Positions 49,146 to 57,659 of a DNA stretch of 57,823 nucleotides are shown piece after piece. The DNA lies in assembly GCF_000429345.1 (NCBI RefSeq), contig NZ_AUBR01000015.1, forward strand, positions 1-57,823, in the 5' to 3' direction. Each line of letters starts with the position of its first letter. Position 1 is the first letter of the stretch. Below the pieces are notes generated by a model. That model did no database searches. It was not told the origin of the DNA and saw nothing but the letters and a program-made list of their open reading frames with translations. The translations under genes were made by a program, and so were the position numbers. The DNA comes from Desulfovirgula thermocuniculi DSM 16036 (GTDB lineage Bacteria; Bacillota; Desulfotomaculia; Desulfotomaculales; Desulfovirgulaceae).

Positions 49146-51260
49146 ATGGCAGCACACAGCGTGTACAGCATTTGTCTGATGTGCACCGTCAGGTGTCCCA
49201 TAAAGGTCACGGTGGAAAACGGAGAGGTCAAGCTCATTGAGGGGAACCCCCATGCAGCCGGCATCGAGGGAAGCATTTGCCCCAAGGGGGCAGCCGGGGT
49301 GGCGCTGTTAAACGACAGCCAGCGCTTAAAGAAGCCCCTCATCAGGTCGGGCCCCCGGGGCTCCGGGCAGTGGCGGGAGGTCAGCTGGGACGAGGCCCTG
49401 GACTACGTGGCGCAGAGGCTAAAGGAAATCAAGGAAAAGTACGGGGGGCGGAGCATTGCCCTGGCGGAAAGGGCCCACCTGAACTCCCACATCAGCAAGA
49501 CCTTAGTGCGGGCCCTGGGCTCGCCCAACTACTTTACCCACGATTCCTGCTGCAAAGGCTCCCTCAACACGGCCTTCAGAACCCTCACCGGCTACACCGA
49601 TGCCCAGGTGGGCGTGGACCTGGGCCGGGCCAGGCACGTGGTCCTGTACGGGAGGAACATCTTTGAATCCCTGGAGCTCAAGCAGGTTAAGCAGTTGATG
49701 AAGGCCGTAGAAAACGGCACCAAGATCACCTACATCGACCCCCGCGTGACGGTTACGGCCACCAAGGCGCACCGCTACCTCATGATCCGGCCCGGCACGG
49801 ACCTGGCCTTAAACTACGCCCTGATGCACGTGATCCTCGAAGAAGGCCTTTACGACAAGGAGTTCGTAGAGCGCTGGGTGCTGGGGTTAAAGGAGTTGCG
49901 GGAGTTTGTGGAGCCGTACACCCCGGAGTGGGCGGAGAAGGAAACGGGTATTCCGGCCTACGAGATTGTGAGCCTGGCCCGGGAGGTGGCCGAAGCCAGG
50001 CCCGCGGTGGTCTTCCACTACGGCTACCGCTGCTCCCACTACCTTAACGAGACTTACTTCCGCCGGTCCATCATCATGCTCAACGCCCTCATGGGCAGCA
50101 TTGAGACCCCTGGAGGACTTTTCTTTAAAAAAGGCTTAAAAGATGTAGGCAAGAAGCCACTCAATAAGCTGACCGACCAGGAACTGCCCGAGGTGGAAGA
50201 CATCAGGTGCGATAAAGTAGGCACGCCGGAGTTTCCCCTGCCCGACCCCAACCACGGGGTGGTGCAGATGCTGCCCAAGGCCATCCTGGAAGAGGATCCC
50301 TACCCGGTTAAAGCCCTGCTGGTGTGGCGCTTCGATCCCATGCTTTCCATCCCGGACTACGAGTACAACCGCCAGGCTTTTATGAAGCTCGACCTTCTGG
50401 TGACCATTGACATCCAGTTCAGCGAGACGGCCTGGATTTCCGATGTGGTGCTGCCGGAGTCCATTTACCTTGAAAGGGGCGATTCCATCCAGGAAGCCAG
50501 CGGCTTAAAGCCGGCCCTGTACATGCGCCGTCCGGCGGTAGAGCCCCGCTACGATACCAAGCCGGGCTGGGAAATTATGAAGCTCCTGGCCGAGCGCCTG
50601 GGCATCGGCCACTACTTCCCCTACCGGACCCTGGAAGACCTGTGGGCCTACCAGCTCAACGGCACCGGGATCAGCATAAGTGACTTTGAGGAAAAGGGGT
50701 TCGTGGAGTTTAGCGACAAACCGCTTTTCTGGGACCGCAAAGACGGCTTAAAGCTTAAAACCCCGTCGGGCAAAATCGAGTTTGTTTCCAGCCTGCTGGA
50801 GAAAAACGGCTTCCCTTCCTTCCCCAAGTACGAGCCGGTGCCGCCGCCGCCTGAGGGTTACTTCCGGCTGATGATCGGCAGGTGCGCCGTGCACACCCAC
50901 GTTTCCACCCAGAACAACCCCCTGCTCAACGAGCTGGTGCCGGAGAACGTCATCTGGATTAACGACCGGCAGGCGGAAAAGCTGGGCATAAAGGACGGCC
51001 AGATGGTGGAAGTAATCTCTTCCCGGGGCAGGGAGGTCACGCGGGCATACGTCACCAACCTCATCCATCCGGAGGCCGTCTTCATGCTCCACGGCTTTGG
51101 CCGCCGGGTGCCGGCCCAGACCAGATGTTACCGCAGGGGGGCCAGCGATACCGCCCTGGAGGAGAACATTACCGACATGGTCGGCGGCAGCCCGGCCCTG
51201 CAGCACGTCCTGGTAACGGTAAGGCCCATTTCTAAGGAAGAAAGGGGAACAGGCCGATGA
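49146..51260 (+). CDS. Molybdopterin oxidoreductase, thiosulfate/polysulfide reductase-like catalytic subunit
   Basis: 704 residues. The [4Fe-4S] site is CX2CX3CX27C (C10, C13, C17, C45), followed by the bis-MGD core (DMSO reductase superfamily): HDSCCKGSLNTAFRTLTGY with Cys135 or Cys136 as likely metal ligand, VVLYGRNIFESLELKQ, YIDPRVTVTATKAHRYLMIR, and a C-terminal MGD domain. A Cys ligand points to the PhsA/PsrA/nitrate-reductase-like side. No twin-arginine signal or hydrophobic leader is present, so it should be cytoplasmic, unlike classical PhsA and PsrA. ATG 49119 is possible but has no ribosome site; 49146 follows AAGGGG. Its stop overlaps the ferredoxin start (ATGA). Confidence 0.87.
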   Translation: MAAHSVYSICLMCTVRCPIKVTVENGEVKLIEGNPHAAGIEGSICPKGAAGVALLNDSQRLKKPLIRSGPRGSGQWREVSWDEALDYVAQRLKEIKEKYGGRSIALAERAHLNSHISKTLVRALGSPNYFTHDSCCKGSLNTAFRTLTGYTDAQVGVDLGRARHVVLYGRNIFESLELKQVKQLMKAVENGTKITYIDPRVTVTATKAHRYLMIRPGTDLALNYALMHVILEEGLYDKEFVERWVLGLKELREFVEPYTPEWAEKETGIPAYEIVSLAREVAEARPAVVFHYGYRCSHYLNETYFRRSIIMLNALMGSIETPGGLFFKKGLKDVGKKPLNKLTDQELPEVEDIRCDKVGTPEFPLPDPNHGVVQMLPKAILEEDPYPVKALLVWRFDPMLSIPDYEYNRQAFMKLDLLVTIDIQFSETAWISDVVLPESIYLERGDSIQEASGLKPALYMRRPAVEPRYDTKPGWEIMKLLAERLGIGHYFPYRTLEDLWAYQLNGTGISISDFEEKGFVEFSDKPLFWDRKDGLKLKTPSGKIEFVSSLLEKNGFPSFPKYEPVPPPPEGYFRLMIGRCAVHTHVSTQNNPLLNELVPENVIWINDRQAEKLGIKDGQMVEVISSRGREVTRAYVTNLIHPEAVFMLHGFGRRVPAQTRCYRRGASDTALEENITDMVGGSPALQHVLVTVRPISKEERGTGR

Positions 51261-51763
51261 GCGTCTATTACCTCTACCACGACGAAAAAAAATGCATTGC
51301 CTGCCATGCCTGCGAGGTGCAGTGCAAGGTCCATAAAGGCCTGCCCGTGGGCCCCCGGCCCAACCAGGTGATCACGGTAGGGCCGTTGCGCCCGGCAAGC
51401 CAGCTTCGCGCCGCCTTTGTTTTTATGGCCTGCTTCCACTGCGAGGAGCCCTGGTGCGTGCCGGCCTGCCCTACCGGGGCCATGCAGCGTCGCCCGGAGG
51501 ACGGCGTGGTCTTTGTGGACCAGGCCCTCTGCGTGGGGTGCAAGGGCTGCATCCTGGTCTGCCCCTGGGGAGCCCCCCAGTGGGATAGCGAGAGAGGGGC
51601 GGTGGTGAAGTGCGACTACTGTAAGGACCGCCTCGACGCCGGCTTAAAGCCCGCCTGCGTTGCCGCCTGCCCCACGGGTGCCCTTAGTTTCGGGAGGGCC
51701 GAGCGCATGCCCGACATCAGGAGGGTGCGCTACGCCCGGGAGATATTTGCTTCCCGCACCTAG
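51257..51763 (+). CDS. Four-cluster ferredoxin-type electron transfer subunit (PhsB/PsrB-like)
   Basis: 168 residues with four [4Fe-4S] sites: KCIACHACEVQCKVHKG, FHCEEPWCVPACPTGAM, LCVGCKGCILVCPWGAP and KCDYCKDRL with VAACPTGAL. This pattern is that of the B subunits of DMSO-reductase-type enzymes, which bind the catalytic chain. No signal peptide is present. Normally such a subunit passes electrons from a membrane NrfD-type protein; here no NrfD gene exists, and the next gene is a flavoprotein. Confidence 0.93.
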   Translation: MSVYYLYHDEKKCIACHACEVQCKVHKGLPVGPRPNQVITVGPLRPASQLRAAFVFMACFHCEEPWCVPACPTGAMQRRPEDGVVFVDQALCVGCKGCILVCPWGAPQWDSERGAVVKCDYCKDRLDAGLKPACVAACPTGALSFGRAERMPDIRRVRYAREIFASRT

Positions 51764-51781
51764 GAATTAGGAATTAGGAAT
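51761..51781. repeat. TAGGAAT tandem repeat
   Basis: Three exact 7-base units, with a fourth, altered copy reaching the next ribosome site. The first TAG is the stop codon of the ferredoxin gene. It is probably a slippage repeat. Confidence 0.75.
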
Positions 51782-51802
51782 TTAGGAAAGGATGCTGGCC
51801 GT

Positions 51803-53962
51803 ATGAGGGGAGAGTGCTGTGCGGTCAAAGGGGCGGAAGAGGTGGTGGCGCGCCGCCTGCAGGGTGTAGAGCTGTGCAGCCGCTGCCGCTTTTACCTGGA
51901 GCTTTTTCGCGAATTGCTGGCAGAAATAAGAGAGGGTAAAGCTCCGGAGCACGCCTTCTTCCAGCTAAAAGAGCTGGCCGGCGAAATTGCCGCCGCCTGC
52001 CGCTGCGGCCAGGGAGGGCAGGCGGGAGAAGAGCTGGTGCTTTTCCTTGCGCAAAACGAGGACGACTTCCTTGTGCACCTGCATAACCGCCTGTGCGTGG
52101 CGGGTACCTGTCCCCGGCTGGTACCCGCCCCCTGCCAGGCGGCCTGCCCGGCGGGAATTGATATCCCTCACTTTATAGCTCTGGTGGGCTTAAAGAGGTA
52201 CGGGGAAGCGCTCAGCTTAATTTTAGAAGACCTCCCCTTTCCGGGGGTTCTCGGGCGTATCTGCGAGCATCCCTGTCAGCGCGCCTGCCGCAGGGGAACC
52301 GTAGACCACGCTTTACCCATTTGTGCCTTAAAGAGGCTGGCCTACGACGGGGCGCGGGAGAGCGCGGGCGTCTTGCCTCTGAAAGCCGAAAAAAAGTACA
52401 AAGAGCGGGTGGCCGTGGTGGGCGCCGGCCCGGCGGGGCTCTCTTGCGCCTATTTCCTCGCCCGGCGCGGCTACGGCGTGACCGTTTTTGAAGCCATGCC
52501 CTACCCGGGCGGCATGCTGGCTTACGGCATCCCTCCCTACCGCCTGCCGCGCGAGGTGCTCTGGGATGAGATCTCCCGCCTTATGGATCTGGGAGTGGAG
52601 ATAAGGCTGAAAACCCCCGTACGTGGCGCAGAGGAAATAGCTGCGCTTTTTGCCGGGGGATACAGCGCGGTCTTTCTGGGAACGGGTGCCTGGAAGGGTT
52701 CGCTGCCGGACCCGGCCTATGCACGCTACGCAAACGTGCTGGACGGGGTGAGCTTTCTCCGCCGGGTTAATCAAGGCTTCCTTGAGGGCACGGGAACGCC
52801 GGACCTTGGCGGGAAAAAGGTTGTGGTGGTGGGCGGGGGCAACGTGGCCATAGACGCGGCAAGGGTTGCCGTGCGCCTGGGGGCGGCTGAGGTGAGGATC
52901 CTCTACCGGCGCACGCGCCGGGAGATGCCCGCCTTGGCCGAAGAGGTCGAGGCAGCCGAAAGGGAAGGGGTAATCTTTGATTACCTGGTTTCCCCCGCCG
53001 GCGCGGTGGGGGAGGGGCAGATGCTCTGCCACCTTGTGTGCGTGAGGAACGTTTTGAGCGAGCCGGATGCCGGCGGTCGCAGGAAGCCGGTGCCGCTTGA
53101 GGGCTCGGAGTTTGCGCTGCCGGCCGATCTGGTTATTTTTGCCATCGGCCAAAAGCCGGACCTGGGCTTTCTCGGCGGTAGCGGCGGTACTCCGGTCGTG
53201 CAGCTTTCCGGCGGCTGCATTTCCGTTAACCCCGACACCATGGAAACCTCCTGGCCGGGCGTATTTGCCGGGGGCGACGCGGTGACCGGCCCGGCTTCGG
53301 CTGTTTTGGCCGTGGCGGCGGGCAAGCGGGCGGCGGCGGCCATCGACGCCTTTTTGCGCGGGAAGAGGCCCGCAGCAACCATAAAGTACCCGGTGAAAAG
53401 GAAACCCGGGGTTTTCTTCCCGGCCACGCCCGCCACAAGAGACCTTCCCGGTAAGGACTACTTCCCCGTCCTTTACCTGCCGGAGAAAAGTAAGAGCTTT
53501 GAAGAAAACATGCGCGGCCTGACCCCGGAAGAGGCGGCCCTGGAGGCGGCGCGCTGCCTGCGCTGCGACCTCTGCGTGGCCTGCGGGCGGTGCACCGAAA
53601 GCTGCCGGTCGGTGGGGCCGGACGCCCTGCAGCTGGGGCACCTGGCAAACCCTGCGCGCCGGGAAGCGGGGTTTGGCGCGGTAGGGGAGAAGTGCCTTGG
53701 CTGCGGCACCTGCGCAGCCGCCTGCCCCACCGGTGCTATTACCCTGGAGGATAGGGGCGGTTACAGGGAGCTAGCCATGGCGGGTTGCCTTTTAAGCCGC
53801 CTGGAGCTGGTGCGGTGCCGCGTATGCGGCGCTCCTTTGGCCACGGCAAGGCACCTGGATTACCTGAAAGAGCGGCTAAAAGAAAATGTACTGCCCGTTT
53901 ACCCCGCGGGTGCTTGCCCCGCCTGTGCCCGCAGGGCCTGGGTGATTCACCGCGCCATTTAG
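51803..53962 (+). CDS. GltD-like FAD/NAD(P)H oxidoreductase with extra FeS domains
   Basis: 719 residues. Residues about 20-75 look like the NuoF C-terminal FeS domain (ELCSRCRFYLELFRELL to RCGQGG) with one expected Cys replaced by Tyr. Then comes the Fer4_20 domain (CQAACPAGIDIPHF, ICEHPCQRACRRG), an FAD site (VAVVGAGPAGLSCAYFLARR), an NAD(P)H site (VVVVGGGNVAIDAARVAVRL), and FAGGDAVTGP. The C-terminus adds two [4Fe-4S] sites (CLRCDLCVACGRCTESC, KCLGCGTCAAACPTGAI) and two CxxC pairs. It would move electrons from NAD(P)H to the ferredoxin subunit and the Mo enzyme. The ATG follows AAAGGA by about ten bases. Confidence 0.88.
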   Translation: MRGECCAVKGAEEVVARRLQGVELCSRCRFYLELFRELLAEIREGKAPEHAFFQLKELAGEIAAACRCGQGGQAGEELVLFLAQNEDDFLVHLHNRLCVAGTCPRLVPAPCQAACPAGIDIPHFIALVGLKRYGEALSLILEDLPFPGVLGRICEHPCQRACRRGTVDHALPICALKRLAYDGARESAGVLPLKAEKKYKERVAVVGAGPAGLSCAYFLARRGYGVTVFEAMPYPGGMLAYGIPPYRLPREVLWDEISRLMDLGVEIRLKTPVRGAEEIAALFAGGYSAVFLGTGAWKGSLPDPAYARYANVLDGVSFLRRVNQGFLEGTGTPDLGGKKVVVVGGGNVAIDAARVAVRLGAAEVRILYRRTRREMPALAEEVEAAEREGVIFDYLVSPAGAVGEGQMLCHLVCVRNVLSEPDAGGRRKPVPLEGSEFALPADLVIFAIGQKPDLGFLGGSGGTPVVQLSGGCISVNPDTMETSWPGVFAGGDAVTGPASAVLAVAAGKRAAAAIDAFLRGKRPAATIKYPVKRKPGVFFPATPATRDLPGKDYFPVLYLPEKSKSFEENMRGLTPEEAALEAARCLRCDLCVACGRCTESCRSVGPDALQLGHLANPARREAGFGAVGEKCLGCGTCAAACPTGAITLEDRGGYRELAMAGCLLSRLELVRCRVCGAPLATARHLDYLKERLKENVLPVYPAGACPACARRAWVIHRAI

Positions 53963-53977
53963 AGCGGAGGTGCCACC

Positions 53978-55852
53978 ATGTTTAACAGCATAAGGGGCCG
54001 CCTCGCTGTCCCCCTTTTTTTCATAATGATTTTGTCCTTTACAGCTATGCTGGCTCTGGGCTACTGGCAGGTAAAAAGCATTATCATGCGGGAAGAACGG
54101 AAACGGCTTAGTTCAGTGCAAAATCTGGTGGAAACCCACCTTACGGAAACCTACCGGGGCCTTCGCCTGGGCATCGAGAGCGTGGCCAGTAACCCTGCCG
54201 TGCAGGAGGCTCTGGCTGCCCGCGACAGGGAGAAGCTGAGGGCTTTGACGGAGCCCGTGTGGCTGCAGGTAAAAAGAGAGGGGGTGGAGCAGTTCCAGTT
54301 CCACCTGCCTCCTGCCACAGCCTTTCTGCGGCTACACATGCCTGAAAAGTACGGGGATGACCTTTCCTCATTTCGCGCTACGGTAGTGGAGGCTAATAGG
54401 GAAAAGAAATTGACCTGCGGCCTGGAAGAAGGAAGGGGCGGCTTTGGTTTCCGGGCCGTAGCACCTGTCTTTTATCAGGGCCAGCACGTGGGAAGCGTGG
54501 AATACGGGCTGGGGTTTAACAGCGAGCTGCTGGCCAGGTGGAAGGAGCAGGTAGGAGGAGAGTTTTTTGTTTACCGCCGTGGCGAGCGGGGCATCTCCTG
54601 GGTGGACAGGAAAGACCTCCTGGCAGCAACTCAGGAAGAGGATTCTTACCCGGTGGATGAAAAGCTGCTCGAGGCCTGTTTGGAAAAGGGTCAGGCGCAG
54701 TTTGCGTACATAAAAGGCGGGCAACTGGCCGTACAGTTAATACCGCTGAAGGATTTCACGGGAGCTACGGTTGGGTATGTAAAAGCTGTTGTGAGCCGGC
54801 AGCAGGTGCTGGCCGATATGCGCAGTGCTGTAACTAAAATAGCGGTGCTCTTTTTCCTGGCCGCTCTCTTTTCCACCGCGGTTTTATACGTAATAATGCA
54901 GCGCTTCTTGCACCCCCTCTCCAATCTCTTAAAGGAAATGGCCAGGGTTGGAGAAGGAGATCTTACGGTTTCTCCCCACTGCTCCTCCAAGGATGAAGTA
55001 GGTCGTTTAACGGAAAGTTTTTGTAAAATGCTGGAAAGCATTCGCTCTTTAATTAATCAAGTTGCTTCTGCTGCTGTGGCCCTGTCGGCTTCCAGCAAAA
55101 AGTTATCTGCACACATGGGGCAAATTTCCTCCGGCACACGGCAAGCTACTGGAGTAGCTGGAGCCCTAGCGCAAATTGCCGAAGGTTTAAGCCAGGGAAC
55201 TCATGAGTTAAAAGAGGCTGCACACCATGCGTCCCAAGGAGCGGTAGAAGGGGAAGAGGCCGTAGCCAACTTAATTGCCCAGGTGGAAAAAATTAATACC
55301 TTAATTGGTCGTCTTTCCCGGGTTGTCCACGGCCTGGGCCAGCGTTCCCAGGACATCGGGCGCTTTGTGGAGGTCATCACGGAAATAGCCCGCCAGACTA
55401 ATCTTCTTTCGCTCAACGCCTCCATTGAAGCGGCCCGCGCCGGGGAACAAGGAAAGGGCTTTGCCGTTGTGGCCAATGAGGTACGCAAGCTGGCTGAGGA
55501 GTCCGCCCGGGCAGCAGCGGAGATCGGGGCTTTCATCCGCGAAATAAGAGAAGAAACGGACCTCGCAATAAAGGAAATGGAAAACAGCATTTCGGGCATT
55601 GGGGAAGGGCTCCGGCTGGCCGAGAAAAGCGGCAGCCGGTTTAAGAATATCGTGCGGCACATCCAGGACCTGGTTAACCAGGTCGAAAGAATAGCCGAGA
55701 CCACCAGCGAGATTAACGCTGCCAGCCAGGAAGTAGCCGCTACAGTTGAAGAGCAATCGGCGGCCATGGAACAGGTCACCCGCGTGGCCGAAGAACTAGC
55801 CAAGCTGGCCTTAACCCTGGAAGAAAGGATAAACCGCTTTAAGCTCCACTAG
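53978..55852 (+). CDS. Methyl-accepting chemotaxis protein with extracytoplasmic Cache-type sensor
   Basis: 624 residues. Membrane helix 1 (about 8-32), a roughly 245-residue outside domain with Cache-like pattern ([20 protein letters not shown] and [20 protein letters not shown]), membrane helix 2 (about 285-310), HAMP (about 310-365), then the signalling domain with [20 protein letters not shown] (in part) and [20 protein letters not shown]. Cache domains bind small molecules; the ligand is unknown. It starts 15 bases after the flavoprotein stop with a strong GCGGAGGTG, so it is co-translated with the redox operon. That suggests taxis to the operon's substrate or product. Confidence 0.93.
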   Translation: MFNSIRGRLAVPLFFIMILSFTAMLALGYWQVKSIIMREERKRLSSVQNLVETHLTETYRGLRLGIESVASNPAVQEALAARDREKLRALTEPVWLQVKREGVEQFQFHLPPATAFLRLHMPEKYGDDLSSFRATVVEANREKKLTCGLEEGRGGFGFRAVAPVFYQGQHVGSVEYGLGFNSELLARWKEQVGGEFFVYRRGERGISWVDRKDLLAATQEEDSYPVDEKLLEACLEKGQAQFAYIKGGQLAVQLIPLKDFTGATVGYVKAVVSRQQVLADMRSAVTKIAVLFFLAALFSTAVLYVIMQRFLHPLSNLLKEMARVGEGDLTVSPHCSSKDEVGRLTESFCKMLESIRSLINQVASAAVALSASSKKLSAHMGQISSGTRQATGVAGALAQIAEGLSQGTHELKEAAHHASQGAVEGEEAVANLIAQVEKINTLIGRLSRVVHGLGQRSQDIGRFVEVITEIARQTNLLSLNASIEAARAGEQGKGFAVVANEVRKLAEESARAAAEIGAFIREIREETDLAIKEMENSISGIGEGLRLAEKSGSRFKNIVRHIQDLVNQVERIAETTSEINAASQEVAATVEEQSAAMEQVTRVAEELAKLALTLEERINRFKLH

Positions 55853-55861
55853 ACCCCCCCT

Positions 55862-55915
55862 TTCCAACAAACCCAGCCTGTGCGCGACGGTCAGGACCTG
55901 CTCCGCGCGGCGGGC
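55862..55915 (-). pseudogene. Fragment of a second citE-like gene (3' end)
   Basis: These 54 bases align without gaps to 56646-56699, the 3' end of the citE gene, with 45 of 54 identical by my count. On the minus strand they would encode ARRAEQVLTVAHRLGLLE, close to the citE C-terminus, but no stop follows directly and the rest of the gene is missing. This is the relic of a duplication or of a recombination event. Confidence 0.65.
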
Positions 55916-56008
55916 GTAGACCCATAAGGGCGCATTTCCTGCACTGTTCGGCATACCGCAGCTTTTTGGCTTTCGGCTGCTGTGACCTATAGGCTGAAGA
56001 TCACTCTA

Positions 56009-56071
56009 GTCGGCCCCCGGGGTAAAGGCCCCTTCGTCCTTATGCCCGGTTTGGGGCCGACACAATTTTTT
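56009..56071 (+). terminator. Terminator-like structure downstream of the chemoreceptor
   Basis: GTCGGCCCC (56009-56017) pairs perfectly with GGGGCCGAC (56053-56061), followed by ACAATTTTTT. The 35-base interior can itself fold. It lies 157 bases after the stop codon, farther than usual. Confidence 0.55.
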
Positions 56072-56112
56072 ACCGCCTCACCAGTAACGCTCGGGCTTAC
56101 CGCCGTGCGGCT

Positions 56113-56616
56113 CTACTTGACCAGCTTAATTAGCGCGACCTCATGGCTGGCGACCTTGCTGACAAGATAAGCCAGGTCAAGGGCAATGGAGTCAAGGCGG
56201 TGATCCAGGTGGCGCTTGAGCTCCTCAAGCTGGTCGCCGCGAAGTTTAAAGCCGTCACAGAGGGCCGCTAGCTTTTCGCCGTGCTCGCTTTCAATTCTGG
56301 CCAGCGCCTGCCAGAGTTGTTCCTGCCCTGCTGCAAGGTCGTTGAAGCGTTCTTCGAGGCCGGCGAGGCGTATGTCGAAGTTGTTGAAGCGCTCTTCGAG
56401 GTTGTTGAAGCGTTCTTCGAGACCGGTGAGGCGCGTGTCAAGGTTGTTAAAACGCTCTTCCAGGTTGGCTACGCGCATGTCAAGGCCGGCAACGCGCGCG
56501 TCGAGAACGTTGATGCGCGCGTCGAGGCCGGCGAGGCGATCGTCAAGGCTGGCGACACGCTGGTTCAGGACTTTCAGTTCACCGAGGATTTCCCTTAGCA
56601 GTTGGTGTTCGGGCAT
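56113..56616 (-). CDS. Heptad-repeat coiled-coil protein of unknown function
   Basis: 167 residues. Residues 17-93 are eleven unbroken 7-residue units of the form LxxR(V/L/I/F)xx, for example LDARVAG, LDMRVAN, LEERFNN and LDTRLTG. This is a continuous coiled coil of about 11 nm. The DNA repeats with a 21-base period (56338-56547). The last 70 residues are helical without repeats (RIESEHGEKLAALCDGF, LAYLVSKVASHEVALIKL). No membrane segment is seen. Similar short coiled-coil proteins are common in clostridial genomes; none has a role I can name. The gene follows citE by 23 bases and is probably co-transcribed with it. Confidence 0.8.
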   Translation of the reverse strand: MPEHQLLREILGELKVLNQRVASLDDRLAGLDARINVLDARVAGLDMRVANLEERFNNLDTRLTGLEERFNNLEERFNNFDIRLAGLEERFNDLAAGQEQLWQALARIESEHGEKLAALCDGFKLRGDQLEELKRHLDHRLDSIALDLAYLVSKVASHEVALIKLVK

Positions 56617-56639
56617 GACTCATCCGCCCCCCTTGCCTA

Positions 56640-57515
56640 TCACTCTTCCAGCAGGCCCAGCCGACGCGCGGCGGCCAGGACCTGCTCTGCGCGGCGGGCA
56701 ATGGGCAGCTCCACCATTTTCCCCTTCACCTGGATGACGGCGCTGCCGGCGGCCTGGGCCCGGGCAAAGGCTTCGACGGCCTCCCGGGCCCAGGCAATTT
56801 CTTCCCTCGTGGGGGTAAAGACCTCATTTACCGGGGCCACCTGGGCGGGGTGGATGACCAGCTTGCCGCCGAAGCCCAGCCGGCGGGCGCGGCGGGCGTC
56901 GTCCACCAGGGCGGGAATGTTTTTAAAGTCCGGGTTGACCGTGTCCAGCGGCGGGGCAATGCCTGCCGCCCGCGAGGCCACCACCAGCTGGCAGCGGGCG
57001 TGAGCCATCTCTTCCCCTTCCGGTGAGTAGGCCACCCCCAGGTCCGCGAGGTAGTCGTTTCCGCCGAAGGCCAGGCACGCCACTCGGGGAGCGGCGGCAA
57101 TTTCCTGGGCTTTGGCAATCCCGCGGGCGCTTTCCACAAAGGGTATGAGCGCCAGCCTTCCCATGGGTAACCCGCGCTCTTTTTCCAGGAGGGAGAGCAA
57201 CCAGTCCACTCGGGCTACGTCCTCGCCACACTCTGCCTTGGCTACCATCAGACCTTCCAGCGGCAGGTCCACAACCGCTTCCAGGTCGCGCAGGATGTGG
57301 GGGGACTGCGGCCCGTTGACGCGCACGAAAACCGGCCGGGTGGGGCTAAGGGCGGCCAGCATTTCCCGCACTGCCCGGCGCGCCGCGTCTTTCTGGTTTT
57401 CGGCCACCGCATCTTCCAGGTCGAAGATGACCGCATCGGCCTCCGTGGTAAAGGCCTTTTCCGCCTTGCGCCGGTCAACAGCCGGCACGAAAAGGAGGGT
57501 GCGCAGCAAAAACAT
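56640..57515 (-). CDS. HpcH/HpaI/CitE-family lyase (citrate lyase beta or malyl-CoA lyase-like)
   Basis: 291 residues. TIM-barrel family marks: LLFVPAVDRRKAEKAF, DAVIFDLEDAVAENQKDAAR (metal-binding Glu/Asp), FVRVNGPQSP, LALIPFVESARGIAKAQEIA and ACLAFGGNDYLADLGV, with VIHPAQVAPVNEVFTP near the end. Family members cleave or form (S)-citramalyl-CoA, malyl-CoA or citryl-CoA. The citrate lyase alpha and gamma subunits are not in the window, so a stand-alone CoA-ester lyase is more likely. The ATG start has AAGGG close by and GAGGTGG farther upstream. Confidence 0.9.
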   Translation of the reverse strand: MFLLRTLLFVPAVDRRKAEKAFTTEADAVIFDLEDAVAENQKDAARRAVREMLAALSPTRPVFVRVNGPQSPHILRDLEAVVDLPLEGLMVAKAECGEDVARVDWLLSLLEKERGLPMGRLALIPFVESARGIAKAQEIAAAPRVACLAFGGNDYLADLGVAYSPEGEEMAHARCQLVVASRAAGIAPPLDTVNPDFKNIPALVDDARRARRLGFGGKLVIHPAQVAPVNEVFTPTREEIAWAREAVEAFARAQAAGSAVIQVKGKMVELPIARRAEQVLAAARRLGLLEE

Positions 57516-57562
57516 CCCTTAACACCACCTCGTAACCTTTTGTCCCCTGGTTTACAAAAGCC

Positions 57563-57604
57563 CCGCCAGAATGCCCCGATTTTTAATCGGGGGATGAATG
57601 GCGG
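57563..57604. repeat. Nested hairpin upstream of the partial tnpB
   Basis: An outer stem CCGCCA/TGGCGG (57563-57568, 57599-57604) encloses a perfect inner stem CCCCGATT/AATCGGGG (57574-57581, 57585-57592). Elements of the IS200/IS605 group carry imperfect subterminal palindromes recognised by their transposase. It may mark the left end of the element that holds the next gene, or be a terminator of unrelated use. Confidence 0.5.
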
Positions 57605-57605
57605 C

Positions 57606-57634
57606 TTGGTTTTTCTCTCCGGCCGTGCTAAAAT
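57606..57634 (+). promoter_or_regulatory. Promoter of the partial tnpB
   Basis: TTGGTT (57606-57611) and TAAAAT (57629-57634) with a 17-base spacer. Confidence 0.5.
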
Positions 57635-57659
57635 TTAAGCAGGCCAGAGGAGATGTTAA

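Noticed and set aside
49146-51260. Mo subunit as formate dehydrogenase
   Set aside because: The expected Sec/Cys-His active-site pattern and NAD-linked FDH partners are not seen; the DSCCKGS region and B-type ferredoxin fit the thiosulfate/polysulfide side better. This is not fully excluded without a tree.
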